Shown one piece after another: positions 17,376-26,854 of a stretch of 64,000 bases of DNA (positions within the stretch are counted from its first letter, which is position 1; every line of letters begins with the position of its first letter). The DNA comes from Fidelibacterota bacterium (lineage in GTDB: Bacteria; Pseudomonadota; Alphaproteobacteria; Rhodospirillales; Rhodospirillaceae), in contig CANJLF010000008.1 of NCBI GenBank assembly GCA_947475295.1, positions 1 through 64,000 of the forward strand. Reading direction: 5' to 3'. The notes beneath the pieces are model-generated. The model searched no databases. It saw only the letters and a program-made list of their open reading frames with translations, and had not been told where the DNA came from. The position numbers and the translations under genes are program-made.

Positions 17376-17966
17376 TCATTTGAATTCGTTGAGACGCGCA
17401 ACATAGCGCGCCAGGGTGTCGATTTCCATGTTGAGACGGCTGCCGACCTTCAAGCCGCCGAAGGTCGTGACCGCCAGCGTATGGGGAATGATGTTGACGC
17501 CGAAGCTCAAAGCATCGACCTCGTTCACCGTCAGCGATACGCCGTCGAGGCAGACCGAGCCTTTGGCGGCGACAAACTTGGCAAGCTTCGTGGGCGGCGC
17601 GATGGTATAGCGCTTGGAGCCGGCCTCATCGCGGATGGCGGTGACACTGGCCGTGCCGTCCACATGACCCAGCACGAGATGGCCGCCTAACTCGTCGCCG
17701 ACTTTTAACGGCCGCTCCAGATTCACTTTGTCGCCGGCTTTCCAGGCGCCCAGCGTGGTTTTATCGAGGGTCTCCTGCGAGGCATCGGCGGCGAACCAAT
17801 CGGGGCCTTTTTCGACTATCGTCAGGCAACATCCATTGCAGGCTATGGAAGCCCCGATATCCACGGTTTTCAGATCATAGGCCGTCTTCAGCCGGAACCG
17901 CTTTGCCGCCTGGCCTGGAGTGACCTCGGCGATGGTAGCAAGGTCGGTAATGATGCCTGTGAACAT
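17376..17966 (-). CDS. ribE: riboflavin synthase, alpha subunit type
   Basis: The 196-residue enzyme joins two lumazine molecules into riboflavin. It is an internal duplication of two beta-barrels: MFTGIITDLATI with IACNGCCLTIVEK in the first, and VCLDGVSLTVNEVD with NIIPHTLAVTTF in the second. GHLVLGHVDGTASV lies between. All segments are intact and length is typical. It sits between ribD and ribB with gaps of 9-14 nt, so one operon is clear. Confidence 0.96.
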   Translation of the reverse strand: MFTGIITDLATIAEVTPGQAAKRFRLKTAYDLKTVDIGASIACNGCCLTIVEKGPDWFAADASQETLDKTTLGAWKAGDKVNLERPLKVGDELGGHLVLGHVDGTASVTAIRDEAGSKRYTIAPPTKLAKFVAAKGSVCLDGVSLTVNEVDALSFGVNIIPHTLAVTTFGGLKVGSRLNMEIDTLARYVARLNEFK

Positions 17967-17980
17967 GGGTCGAGCCAGCC

Positions 17981-19069
17981 TTAAAGCCTCTCACGGACCA
18001 GCATATCGAGGGTATCGGCCCCGAATACAAGGGTTTCAAGGCGCCGGAAGGCGGGTACGGCGCCTAAATGGAGGGTTTTCAAGGGGCCCACGGCCGCAAT
18101 GCCGTCGCCGCCGATGATGCCAGAGGCCCTGAACCAGGCGACGACATCGATCAGATCGGCTTTCAAAAAAGCCGCGGCCACCTCGCCGCCGCCTTCAACC
18201 AGCACGCGGGTTAGTCCACGTTCGGCCAGGACGCGGGCGATCTCACCGTCCCGGGCGGTGATGATATCGACGCCTTCAGCGGCCAAGGCTTCTGCCTTGG
18301 GGCCGACTTCGGCGGTCACGACCCAAGTCGGGATATCGCGCGCGGTTTTCACAAGCTGCGAGGTGATCGGCAGACGCAAACGCCGGTCCAGCACGATGCG
18401 CACCTTGGGCCGCCCGGCGTATCCCGGAAGCCTGCAGGTCAGAAGCGGATCGTCGGCCAGCGCCGTGCCCGAGCCGATCAAAATGGCGTCAAAGCGGGCG
18501 CGCAGGGCCTGCACCGCCTGACGGGCATCGGGTCCGGTGATCCATTTGCTGTCGCCATTGGACAAAGCGATGCGCCCATCCAAGCTGGCGGCGGCTTTGA
18601 GGGTGAACAGCGGGCGGTTTTGACTGATGCGCAGGAAAAATCCGGCGTTGAGCCGTATGGCGGCGCCCTGCTCGATGCCTTGGTCGACTTGTATTCCGGC
18701 GGCCTTGAGCTTGGCGATGCCCTGGCCCGAGACGCGCGGATCAGGATCAAAGGTGCCGACCACGACGCGGGCGATGCCGGCGGCGATCAAAGCATCGGCG
18801 CAAGGCGGCGTCTTGCCGTGATGGCTGCAGGGTTCCAGGGTGACATAGGCCGTCGCCCCATTGGCGGCGGTGCCGGCGCGTTTTAGAGCTTCGGTTTCGG
18901 CATGGGGACGTCCGCCCGACTGGGTCCACCCACGTCCGACGATGTTTCCGTCTCTGACAATGATGCAGCCCACGGTCGGATTGGGCCAGGTGTCGCCAAG
19001 GTTACGGGCCGCCAGGGACACGGCCGCCAGCATGTAGGCGGCGTCCGAAGAAGCCGAGGCCTTGGACAT
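17981..19069 (-). CDS. ribD: bifunctional pyrimidine deaminase / reductase RibD
   Basis: The 362-residue two-domain enzyme carries out the second and third steps of riboflavin synthesis. The deaminase zinc site is seen as GGRPHAETEAL and TLEPCSHHGKTPPCADAL within the first 100 residues. The reductase half carries RFDAILIGSGTALADDPLLTCRLPG, VRIVLDRRLRLP and the NADPH-side VLVEGGGEVAAAFL. Its ATG overlaps the nrdR stop as TAATG, so it is coupled to nrdR. Confidence 0.96.
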   Translation of the reverse strand: MSKASASSDAAYMLAAVSLAARNLGDTWPNPTVGCIIVRDGNIVGRGWTQSGGRPHAETEALKRAGTAANGATAYVTLEPCSHHGKTPPCADALIAAGIARVVVGTFDPDPRVSGQGIAKLKAAGIQVDQGIEQGAAIRLNAGFFLRISQNRPLFTLKAAASLDGRIALSNGDSKWITGPDARQAVQALRARFDAILIGSGTALADDPLLTCRLPGYAGRPKVRIVLDRRLRLPITSQLVKTARDIPTWVVTAEVGPKAEALAAEGVDIITARDGEIARVLAERGLTRVLVEGGGEVAAAFLKADLIDVVAWFRASGIIGGDGIAAVGPLKTLHLGAVPAFRRLETLVFGADTLDMLVRERL

Positions 19070-19542
19070 TACCCCTCTTGATCGGCTGCAGGTGGTTCGG
19101 CTAAATTCTCAACAAAACTCTCGAAATCTTTGATTTCACGGAAGTTTTTGTAGACCGAAGCAAAACGGATATAGGCCACTTTATCAAGGCCCTGCAAGGC
19201 TTCCATAACCATCTCGCCGATGACGCTGGACGGTATATCGGACTCGCCCATGCTCTCTAACCGGCGCTGGATGCTGTTGACGACGCGCTCGATACGCTCC
19301 TCGTCCACGGGCCGTTTGCGGCAGGCGGTGGTGATGGAGCGCGCGATCTTGTCGCGGTCGAAAGGCAGCCGCTGGCCGCCCTTTTTGACCACGGTCAGTT
19401 CGCGCAATTGAATCCGCTCGAAGGTCGTAAAGCGCGCGGCGCAGGCCGGACACGAGCGGCGGCGGCGGATGGCGGAGTTATCGTCCGTCGGCCGCGAATC
19501 CTTCACCTGGGTATCCATATGTCCGCAATAAGGACAGCGCAT
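19069..19542 (-). CDS. nrdR: transcriptional repressor NrdR
   Basis: The 157-residue protein has an amino-terminal zinc ribbon ([17 protein letters not shown] and [12 protein letters not shown], cysteines 3, 6, 31, 34). An ATP-cone follows ([20 protein letters not shown] to [14 protein letters not shown]). It represses ribonucleotide reductase genes in response to dATP/ATP. The glyA-nrdR-rib order is standard in Alphaproteobacteria. No NrdR box was sought systematically. Confidence 0.97.
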   Translation of the reverse strand: MRCPYCGHMDTQVKDSRPTDDNSAIRRRRSCPACAARFTTFERIQLRELTVVKKGGQRLPFDRDKIARSITTACRKRPVDEERIERVVNSIQRRLESMGESDIPSSVIGEMVMEALQGLDKVAYIRFASVYKNFREIKDFESFVENLAEPPAADQEG

Positions 19543-19595
19543 CTACCAAATCCCCTTACCCTATTATTCCCCGTGGAACCCCTTGTGACCCCAAT

Positions 19596-20879
19596 TTATT
19601 GATAAATCGGAAACCGGCGACACAAATTCTGGACTCGACCCCGTACATCCTGCTCCACGGCGGCGGTTTGGCCCGGATTGGCCGCCTGGGCGTCCATGAC
19701 CTCACAGATCCATTCCCCGATCTGGCGGAACTCAGCCTTGCCGAAGCCGCGGGTCGTGGCGGCCGGTGTTCCGAGGCGAACACCTGAAGTCACGGTGGGC
19801 TTTTCAGGGTCAAAGGGGATGCCGTTCTTGTTGCAGGTCATGCCGGCGCGCTCGAGCAGATGTTCGACCACATTGCCGGTGAGTTTTTTGCGCCGCAGAT
19901 CGACCAACATCAGATGCGTGTCGGTACCACCAGCGACAATGTCGAGGCCGCCCTTACGCAAGGTCTCGGCCAATTCCTTGGCGTTATCGACCACGGCCTG
20001 GGCATAGACCTTGAACTCCGGTTTCAGGGCTTCGCCGAAAGCCACGGCCTTACCGGCGATCACGTGCATGAGCGGGCCGCCTTGAAGACCCGGGAAAATC
20101 GCCGAGTTGATCTTCTTACCCATGTCCTCGTTGTTGGACAGGATCATGCCGCCGCGCGGACCGCGCAGCGTTTTGTGTGTCGTGGTGGTGACCACATGGG
20201 CATGGGGCAACGGGCTCGGATGAACCCCTGCGGCAACCAAGCCGGCGAAGTGCGCCATGTCCACCATCAGGAACGCCCCGACGGAGTCAGCAATGGCGCG
20301 GAAGGCTTTGAAGTCGATCACGCGCGAATAGGCCGAACCGCCGCAGATAATAAGCTTGGGCTTATGCTCTTTAGCCAGGCTTTCGACCTGATCCATATCG
20401 ATGTGGCCGTCCTGTTGGCGGACACCGTAGCGGATCGGATTAAACCACTTGCCCGACATGCTTGGTGCCGCGCCGTGCGTGAGGTGGCCGCCCGAAGCCA
20501 AGTCCATGCCCATGATCGTATCGCCCGGCTTTACCAGCGCCAGGAACACAGCTTCATTGGCTTGGCAGCCGGCGTGGGGCTGGACGTTGACATAGGCGCA
20601 GTTGAACAGCTTTTTGGCGCGCTCGATGGCCAGGTTCTCGGCGATATCGACGAACTCGCAGCCGCCGTAGTAGCGCTTGCCGGGATAGCCTTCGGCGTAT
20701 TTGTTGGTCAGCACGCTGCCCACGGCTTCCAGCACCGCGCGGCTGACGATGTTTTCCGAGGCGATCAACTCGATCTGCGACTGCTGGCGGTCCAATTCCT
20801 TGGTGATGGATTCCATTACCGCCGGATCGGCGTCGGCCAGGCTTTTACTGAAGAAAGCGGAAGATACGGGGCGGTCCAT
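19596..20879 (-). CDS. glyA: serine hydroxymethyltransferase
   Basis: The 427-residue PLP enzyme interconverts serine and glycine and supplies one-carbon units. It shows [43 protein letters not shown], and the PLP-lysine segment [16 protein letters not shown]. The ATG at 20879 ([10 protein letters not shown]) is chosen because the frame upstream is not SHMT-like and overlaps rpiB. It starts 19 nt after rpiB. Confidence 0.97.
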   Translation of the reverse strand: MDRPVSSAFFSKSLADADPAVMESITKELDRQQSQIELIASENIVSRAVLEAVGSVLTNKYAEGYPGKRYYGGCEFVDIAENLAIERAKKLFNCAYVNVQPHAGCQANEAVFLALVKPGDTIMGMDLASGGHLTHGAAPSMSGKWFNPIRYGVRQQDGHIDMDQVESLAKEHKPKLIICGGSAYSRVIDFKAFRAIADSVGAFLMVDMAHFAGLVAAGVHPSPLPHAHVVTTTTHKTLRGPRGGMILSNNEDMGKKINSAIFPGLQGGPLMHVIAGKAVAFGEALKPEFKVYAQAVVDNAKELAETLRKGGLDIVAGGTDTHLMLVDLRRKKLTGNVVEHLLERAGMTCNKNGIPFDPEKPTVTSGVRLGTPAATTRGFGKAEFRQIGEWICEVMDAQAANPGQTAAVEQDVRGRVQNLCRRFPIYQ

Positions 20880-20898
20880 AATGCGCTGATGTCCTCTG

Positions 20899-21354
20899 TT
20901 AGCCGAGTTTTTCCACACGGCGAGCATGCCGCCCGCCTTCGAATTCGGTTGCGAAAAAGGTCTTAAGAATATCGTGGGCCTTGGCCGGCGGCGTGAAACG
21001 CGCGCCCAGGGCCAGCACATTGGCGTTGTTGTGCTCACGCGCGAGCTTGGCGGTGGTTTCGTCGCCCACCAACGCCGCGCGCAGGCCCGCATGGCGGTTG
21101 ACCGCGATGGAAATGCCGATGCCGCTGCCGCAGATCGCGACACCGGCTTTAGCTTTGCCGTCGGTGATGGCCTTGGCGAGCGCGCGGCCGAAATCGGGAT
21201 AATCGACGGACTCCGTCGTGGCGGGGCCCAGATCCAGAACCTTAAAGCCCAGCTGCGCGAGGTCGGTTTTAAGCGCCGCCTTCAACTCCACGCCAGCGTG
21301 GTCGCTGGCAATTGCGACAGTCTCTCCGGCCTGGGCTAACAGCTTTTCCGACAT
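20899..21354 (-). CDS. rpiB: ribose-5-phosphate isomerase B
   Basis: The 151-residue enzyme interconverts ribose 5-phosphate and ribulose 5-phosphate. Key parts are [15 protein letters not shown], the catalytic Cys segment [18 protein letters not shown], and [14 protein letters not shown] 21354 ([11 protein letters not shown]) is preferred; the longer frame to 21429 has no family support. RpiB before glyA is frequent in Alphaproteobacteria. The product could also feed ribB with ribulose 5-phosphate. Confidence 0.95.
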   Translation of the reverse strand: MSEKLLAQAGETVAIASDHAGVELKAALKTDLAQLGFKVLDLGPATTESVDYPDFGRALAKAITDGKAKAGVAICGSGIGISIAVNRHAGLRAALVGDETTAKLAREHNNANVLALGARFTPPAKAHDILKTFFATEFEGGRHARRVEKLG

Positions 21355-21469
21355 CGCAATAAAACTGTCCTGTAAGTGTGTTACGAGCGAGGGGATACCA
21401 CATATCGCTGGCCCCTGCCAATGACACACAAGAACTTGGATTTATTAGGTAATTCGGGCGACTTGAACG

Positions 21470-21679
21470 CTATTGCGCGGCCTTCTTGCGCAACGCCGCC
21501 TTAAGCTTGCGCAGCGCGTTCATTTTCAGCGAGTACGGGCTGGTGTGAGCCGAGCCGACCACACAGACTTCGACGTTACTGACGGGATCCAAAGCCGACA
21601 CTTTGACGGCATTGCCCATGACCTTGACCTCGAACAGCACTTCGCCCAGTTCGGGGTCCATGGCGGGGTCATTGTTCAT
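21470..21679 (-). CDS. small conserved alphaproteobacterial protein (DUF6898-like)
   Basis: About 69 residues from ATG 21679, with a longer in-frame GTG at 21715. The pattern GEVLFEVKVMGNAVKVSALDP, VEVCVVGSAHTSPYSLKMNALRKLKAALRK matches small conserved proteins that lie near glyA/rpiB in this class. Their function is unknown. A minus-strand TATAAT at 21728-21733 lies just upstream, in the gap shared with the divergent penicillin acylase gene. Confidence 0.65.
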   Translation of the reverse strand: MNNDPAMDPELGEVLFEVKVMGNAVKVSALDPVSNVEVCVVGSAHTSPYSLKMNALRKLKAALRKKAAQ

Positions 21680-21754
21680 GAATGCTGACTTGATGTCCGA
21701 GATGTACGCGACCACTCTCAGCCGGAATTATACCACAGCCGAAGGGGCGAGACG

Positions 21755-24142
21755 ATGAAAGCCGCGCGGTTTCTCGCAAAGACGATTGCGGTCTTGGTCA
21801 TCGGCGCCGCCTTGATCTTGGGAGCTTTGTGGATTTCCGCGCACCGCGCCCTGCCGACGCTGGACGGCGAGCTGGCTGTGGCCGGTTTGGCCGCGCCCGT
21901 GACCATTGCCCGCGATGCCCACGGCATTCCGCTGATCTCAGCCCAATCCGAAGATGATGCCTACTTCGCGCTGGGCTACGTCCACGCCCAGGATCGTCTG
22001 CTGCAGATGGAACTCATGCGCCGCCAGGGCCAGGGGCGCCTCGCGGAGTTGATCGGCATTCACGGCGTCGGCGCCGACACGTTCATGCGCACGCTCGGCG
22101 TCTACAAACGCGCCGAGGAAGATTTGCGCGGCCTTGATCCCGCCACCCAGCGCGTCCTCGAACGCTATGCCGCCGGAGTCAATGTGTGGCTGGCGGAAGG
22201 CCACCCCCTGCCCGTCGAGTTTCAAATGCTGTTTATCAAGCCCGAGCCGTGGAAGCCGGCGGACTCCCTGGTCTGGCAAAAGCTCATGGGCCTGCAGCTT
22301 TCCGGTAATTGGGACAATGAATTGTTCCAGGCGGCGCTGATCGCCAAACTCGGTGCTGCAAAAGCCGCCGCGCTGACGCCGGACCCGAAGCCTGGCGATC
22401 CCGTGACTATGTCGCAGCACGCGAGCCTCTACGGCGATCTCGATCTTGATTTCGGTCTTGGGCGCCTGCAAACCGCCATGACCGATGTGATTCAGCCGAC
22501 CTCGGCCTCCAACGCCTGGGTCATCGACGGCGCCCATACGCAGTCCGGCAAACCCATCGTCGCCAACGATCCGCATCTGGGTTTTCAAATGCCGATCATC
22601 TGGTACTACGCCGGCATCGACACGCCGACAGTGAAACTCTTCGGCGCGACCGTGCCGGGCGTGCCCTTCCACCTGCTCGGGCACAATGAACATGTGGCCT
22701 GGGGCATCACCACGCCCGAGAGCGACACCAGCGATCTGTTCATCGAGCAGCCCACGGCCGACGGAAAATCCTACGACACGCCCGACGGACCGAAGCCCTT
22801 CGACAGCCGCACCGAGATTATCAATGTGAGATTCTCGAAACCGGTGGCCGTCACCGTGCGCGAAACCCGCCATGGTCCTGTGGTCAGCGACATCCTCGAC
22901 GCCGACGAAGTCCCGCCCGATGTCGTCACCGGACGCCACGTGCTGGCTTTGTCGGCGGCGCTGTTTCAGCCGGGTGACCGCACCGGCGACGGCGTCTACC
23001 GCATGAACCGGGCAACCAGCGCGGCGGAGTTTGTCGACGCCATCAAGCTGTTTCACGCGCCCGAGCAGAACATGATGTTCGCCGACACCAACGGCGCCGT
23101 CGGCTATTACGCGCCGGGCCGCGTGCCGATCCGCAAAAGCGGCGACGGCAGCGTGCCGGTGCCCGGCTGGACCGGCGACTACGATTGGAGTGGATGGATT
23201 CCTTTCGAAAGCCTTCCTCACGAGCTCGCTCCAGCGGACGGCATCCTCATCAACGCCAACAACAAAATGGTGCGCGAGGACTATCCATTCCTCATCGCCG
23301 CCCATTGGGTGGAGGCCTATCGCGCGGCCCGCATCGAAGAGTTGGTGCGTACCGGCACGGCGGCGACGCCGGCCAGTACAAAATCCGTGCAACAGGATGT
23401 GGTCTCAGGCATGGCGCCGGAAATGTTGCCGCTCTTGCTTGCGCGCTTTTCGCCGCAGACCGACCGGCACCGCGCGATTGTCGACATGCTGAAGGCCTGG
23501 GACGGCGGCATGGGGCGCGAGCGTCCCGAGCCGCTGATCTTCGCGCTGTGGATGGAGAAACTGAAAGACCGCATCCTTGCCGACGACCTCGGCGAGCTTA
23601 ATCGCCGGTTCGGCGGCTTGCGGCCCGAAGTGCTGCGCCGCTTTCTCACCGAAGATGCCGCCTGGTGCGACGATCAGCGCACGCCGCAGAGTGAGACCTG
23701 CGCGCAGCAAGTGGCGGGGGCCTTTGGTGATGTCATGGTCTGGCTCGATGAGCACAAGCTCGGCGATGCCGCCACGGTCCAGTGGGGCGATTTTCACAAA
23801 GCGAGCTTCGGGCATCTCTTGTTCCAGAATTTCCCCGGCGTCACGACGCTGGGCGGACGATACCTGGCCAGCAGCGGCGACAACTACACCATCAACCGTG
23901 GTTCGTTCACTTCATCTGCCGCCCGCGTGCCCTTCCGCCATGTCCATGGCGCGAGCCTGCGCGCGGTCTACGACCTCGCTGATCTGGCTCATTCCCAATT
24001 CGCCCTGGCCGGCGGCCAATCGGGAAACATGGCCTCGCCCTACTACGGCGACCTCTTGGAGTCCTGGCGCGATGGGAATTATTTCGAGGCGCCTACGGCC
24101 TCCGGGGCCGCGCATAAACTGACATTACGGCCCGCAAAGTAG
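21755..24142 (+). CDS. penicillin acylase family Ntn-hydrolase
   Basis: The 795-residue precursor opens with a membrane or signal segment (FLAKTIAVLVIGAALILGALW). The alpha region HAQDRLLQMELMRRQGQGRLAELIG follows. The autocleavage and nucleophile site is at S252 in TSASNAWVIDG, then the beta chain with NDPHLGFQMP, HNEHVAWGIT and NANNKMV. Members cleave amide bonds of beta-lactams or acyl-homoserine lactones after self-processing, normally in the periplasm. The substrate cannot be read from sequence. It is divergent from the small DUF6898-like gene and converges with the FtsX-type permease gene. Confidence 0.92.
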   Translation: MKAARFLAKTIAVLVIGAALILGALWISAHRALPTLDGELAVAGLAAPVTIARDAHGIPLISAQSEDDAYFALGYVHAQDRLLQMELMRRQGQGRLAELIGIHGVGADTFMRTLGVYKRAEEDLRGLDPATQRVLERYAAGVNVWLAEGHPLPVEFQMLFIKPEPWKPADSLVWQKLMGLQLSGNWDNELFQAALIAKLGAAKAAALTPDPKPGDPVTMSQHASLYGDLDLDFGLGRLQTAMTDVIQPTSASNAWVIDGAHTQSGKPIVANDPHLGFQMPIIWYYAGIDTPTVKLFGATVPGVPFHLLGHNEHVAWGITTPESDTSDLFIEQPTADGKSYDTPDGPKPFDSRTEIINVRFSKPVAVTVRETRHGPVVSDILDADEVPPDVVTGRHVLALSAALFQPGDRTGDGVYRMNRATSAAEFVDAIKLFHAPEQNMMFADTNGAVGYYAPGRVPIRKSGDGSVPVPGWTGDYDWSGWIPFESLPHELAPADGILINANNKMVREDYPFLIAAHWVEAYRAARIEELVRTGTAATPASTKSVQQDVVSGMAPEMLPLLLARFSPQTDRHRAIVDMLKAWDGGMGRERPEPLIFALWMEKLKDRILADDLGELNRRFGGLRPEVLRRFLTEDAAWCDDQRTPQSETCAQQVAGAFGDVMVWLDEHKLGDAATVQWGDFHKASFGHLLFQNFPGVTTLGGRYLASSGDNYTINRGSFTSSAARVPFRHVHGASLRAVYDLADLAHSQFALAGGQSGNMASPYYGDLLESWRDGNYFEAPTASGAAHKLTLRPAK

Positions 24143-24152
24143 CGCGGGATTT

Positions 24153-26588
24153 TTATTCGTACCGCAGCGCCGCGACCGGCTGCGCGCGGGCGACAAGCAG
24201 AGCGCGACCGGCGACGGTGAGCGCGGCAATCACCAATGCGATTGCGGTCGCGGCTGGGAAAGTCCACAGGCCCATATCAACGCGGTCGACAAAGCCCTCG
24301 CGCCAGCGCTGCATGAAGAAGTAGGCGACAGGCCAGGCGATCAAACTGGCCCACAGCACCGGTTTGGTGAAATCCCACATGAGGAGGCGGAGAATATCGA
24401 GCGTGCGCGCACCCAAAGCTTTGCGCACGCCGATCTCCTTGGTGCGCTGCTCGGCGGCGAAAGACGCAAGGCCATAGAGGCCGAGGGCCGCGACAAACAC
24501 GGCCACTCCGGCAAAGCCGGCAATGGTCTGCGTTAGGCGAATCATGTCGCGGTAAAGATCCTCAATAGATTGATCGACAAAAACCCGAATGATTGGCCGA
24601 GGTGTGCCGCTTTGCTTCCATAGCGCATCGATGGCTACCAGAGTTTCGGGCATCTGCCGTCCGTCCAGCTTGAGATTCAAGGTGACGTGCCGGGACTCAT
24701 TGACCCAGTAAATCTGCGGTGAGGTCGTTTGACGCACGTCGCCGCGAATTTGAGCATAGTCCGGTACCACGCCGATGACTTCGGACGACCCGCTTTCGAT
24801 GCCTGACAAGAAATTGAAGCCGCGCGGCGTCCATTGCACGAGTTCCCCGACCGCGCTTTCGACCGTTGCAAAGCCCAGAGCGCGGCGTAAAGAGTCATTG
24901 ATCACAACCGCTTTTGGGAAGTCGGTTTTCCGCTCGGCGGGTATGACGTCGCTGCCAAAGTCGCGCGAGAAGAAGCGCCCCGCGAGAGGTTTGAGTCCGA
25001 ACAGCTCGAAGTAGCCCACATCAACAATCGATTCGCCCGGGCTGACGACTGTGCCATCCGGCTTCGCGATATTGGCTGGAAAGCCGGGGCGCCAAAGCTC
25101 TCGACTTGAACAAGCGCTGGCGCGTACACTTGGCAGTGCCCGCGCTTGGCTGGCGAACCCACCGCTGCAAGACGTATTCTGCACCAGCAAGATTTGGTCC
25201 TTGTTGAACCGGAGCCCTTCGTTCATGCCGTAATACGCTTGGCGGTAGATGTTAAAAGCGACCAGCGCCAACACGATGAGCACCGCGAACTGAAGGGCCA
25301 CGAGCACCTGCCGTCCGGCTCCGCCTGTCGATGACTTGCTGACGTGGCCTTTCAGAACCGACGCAGGGGAAAACCTTGTTAAAAGAGCCGCGGGATAGAG
25401 GCCTGCGATAGCGCCTACGATCAGCGTGCCGCCGACAATCGCGCCCAACAGGCCGAAGTCTCTAGCGGGGTTTAAGGTGATGCCGTGTTGCAGGAAAGCG
25501 TTGAATGGCGGTAGCGCTACTTCGGCAATTCCAATCGCCAGCACCATGCCCGAAACCGCGTAAAGAATGGACTCCCCAACAAACTGCAACAGCAGTTGCC
25601 GGCGTACCGCACCCGAGGTCTTACGTACACCGACTTCGACCGCGCGGCGCATCACCCGTGCTGCTGTGAGGTTTACGAAGTTGATGCCGGCGATGATCAC
25701 AATCAACCCCGCAATCAGCAGCGCACGAATGGCCGTGGAAATACTTCCCGGTGGCTTCATCTGCGCCATGCGATCGCCTTCGCCGATCAGATGGATGGAC
25801 TTAAGGGGCGTGGCTAAATCCAAATAAAATGGATATGTCGTTCTTTGGTATTCGGGATGCCGTTGGTTAAAACCATCAAGACCCTGCTGCAATGCTGCGC
25901 CCGATGCACTAGGTGCGAGCCGCACATAAGTGAAGGCCGAGGACGTGGGGATGCTTTCGTCGCGAAAATGCCGGGGCGTTAACGATGAGCGGCCAGAGGC
26001 AATGAGGTTCATTCCAAAATGCGTATTGGACGGCCAGTCCTCCATGACCGCCGTTACACGCATAGGCGCCTGACGGCTTAGCTCCAGGATCTCCCCCAAG
26101 GGCGTGTCGCGTCCGAAGTATTTGCGTGCGACGCTGCGGGTGATCACGATGCTGTCCGGCGCGTCGAAGGCGGTAGCCGCGTCGCCGGCGATCAGCGGGA
26201 AAGGAAGAACATCAAACAGATTGGTATCGGCCCAGTAAACCTTCTCCAAAAACTCGATATCGCCATGATGAACGCTGCGCGCTCCATCGTCTTCAGCGAA
26301 GCGCGTGACGGCGTCGATCTCGGGGAATTCCTGCTTCAGCTGGGCGGCAGCGCCGAGGGGGATGATATCGGAGTAGATTTTCTGTCCCCCTAGGAGGGCG
26401 TACGCCGAAATGCGGTAAATGCGTTCATGCCCAGGCACCCATGTGTCGTAGTTGAATTCGTCGCGCACAAAGAGTGCGATCAGCAGAGCGGCTGCAAAGC
26501 CAATAGCAAGCCCGGCAATATTGATGGCGGCATAGAGCCTGTTCCGCACCAGATTACGCAGCGCGGCGGCGAGATAGTTCCGGAACAT
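24153..26588 (-). CDS. ABC transporter permease with two MacB-PCD/FtsX modules
   Basis: The 811-residue protein opens MFRNYLAAALRNLVRNRLYA, the stereotyped start of MacB-like permeases. It has a first membrane helix, a periplasmic core domain (residues about 45-245), an FtsX block of three helices (about 275-420), then a second core domain and a second FtsX block. No ATPase gene is adjacent, so a partner must come from elsewhere. AGGAGG ends only 1 nt before the ATG, unusually close. Upstream is a palindrome that may be an operator. The class typically exports or transduces peptides or stress signals; the substrate is unknown. Confidence 0.88.
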   Translation of the reverse strand: MFRNYLAAALRNLVRNRLYAAINIAGLAIGFAAALLIALFVRDEFNYDTWVPGHERIYRISAYALLGGQKIYSDIIPLGAAAQLKQEFPEIDAVTRFAEDDGARSVHHGDIEFLEKVYWADTNLFDVLPFPLIAGDAATAFDAPDSIVITRSVARKYFGRDTPLGEILELSRQAPMRVTAVMEDWPSNTHFGMNLIASGRSSLTPRHFRDESIPTSSAFTYVRLAPSASGAALQQGLDGFNQRHPEYQRTTYPFYLDLATPLKSIHLIGEGDRMAQMKPPGSISTAIRALLIAGLIVIIAGINFVNLTAARVMRRAVEVGVRKTSGAVRRQLLLQFVGESILYAVSGMVLAIGIAEVALPPFNAFLQHGITLNPARDFGLLGAIVGGTLIVGAIAGLYPAALLTRFSPASVLKGHVSKSSTGGAGRQVLVALQFAVLIVLALVAFNIYRQAYYGMNEGLRFNKDQILLVQNTSCSGGFASQARALPSVRASACSSRELWRPGFPANIAKPDGTVVSPGESIVDVGYFELFGLKPLAGRFFSRDFGSDVIPAERKTDFPKAVVINDSLRRALGFATVESAVGELVQWTPRGFNFLSGIESGSSEVIGVVPDYAQIRGDVRQTTSPQIYWVNESRHVTLNLKLDGRQMPETLVAIDALWKQSGTPRPIIRVFVDQSIEDLYRDMIRLTQTIAGFAGVAVFVAALGLYGLASFAAEQRTKEIGVRKALGARTLDILRLLMWDFTKPVLWASLIAWPVAYFFMQRWREGFVDRVDMGLWTFPAATAIALVIAALTVAGRALLVARAQPVAALRYE

Positions 26589-26639
26589 GCCTCCTGTCCT
26601 CCCCGCTTGGCGCTACCGGCGCCCTGTTACACCATGTCA

Positions 26640-26660
26640 CATGTTACTAGTCGTAACATG
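26640..26660. promoter_or_regulatory. palindromic operator candidate in the permease-motB gap
   Basis: CATGTTAC (26640-26647), a 5-nt spacer and GTAACATG (26653-26660) form a perfect inverted repeat. An extra TGTTAC lies at 26625-26630. It sits 50 nt upstream of the minus-strand permease ATG. ATGT...ACAT arms resemble PadR-type operators, which often control such permeases, but no PadR gene is in the window. Confidence 0.45.
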
Positions 26661-26761
26661 GGCCATACCGGCTATCAATGGCCTCGCCGCCCCAGAATAC
26701 GACCATGAATACGGCCACAAAACCTTGCCTTAAGCCTAAACCGCCGCCTTCTTGTGAGCCG

Positions 26762-26777
26762 TTAAGCGAAGGTTTAC
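26762..26777. promoter_or_regulatory. possible CtrA-like box upstream of motB
   Basis: TTAA-N7-TTTAC departs from the CtrA consensus TTAA-N7-TTAAC by one base. It is about 80 nt upstream of the motB ATG. CtrA controls motility genes in many Alphaproteobacteria. A single weak match could arise by chance. Confidence 0.25.
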
Positions 26778-26854
26778 ATTATTCGTCAATGATTTGGGGT
26801 TGGCTGCCCAGACTCGGGCGAGCCATTCGGTCATTTGGGCGGGCGTCACAGCGT

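Noticed and set aside
19860-20966. Plus-strand open frame of 368 codons
   Set aside because: Shadow of glyA.
21938-23392. Minus-strand open frame of 484 codons
   Set aside because: Mirror of the penicillin acylase gene, which has full motif support.
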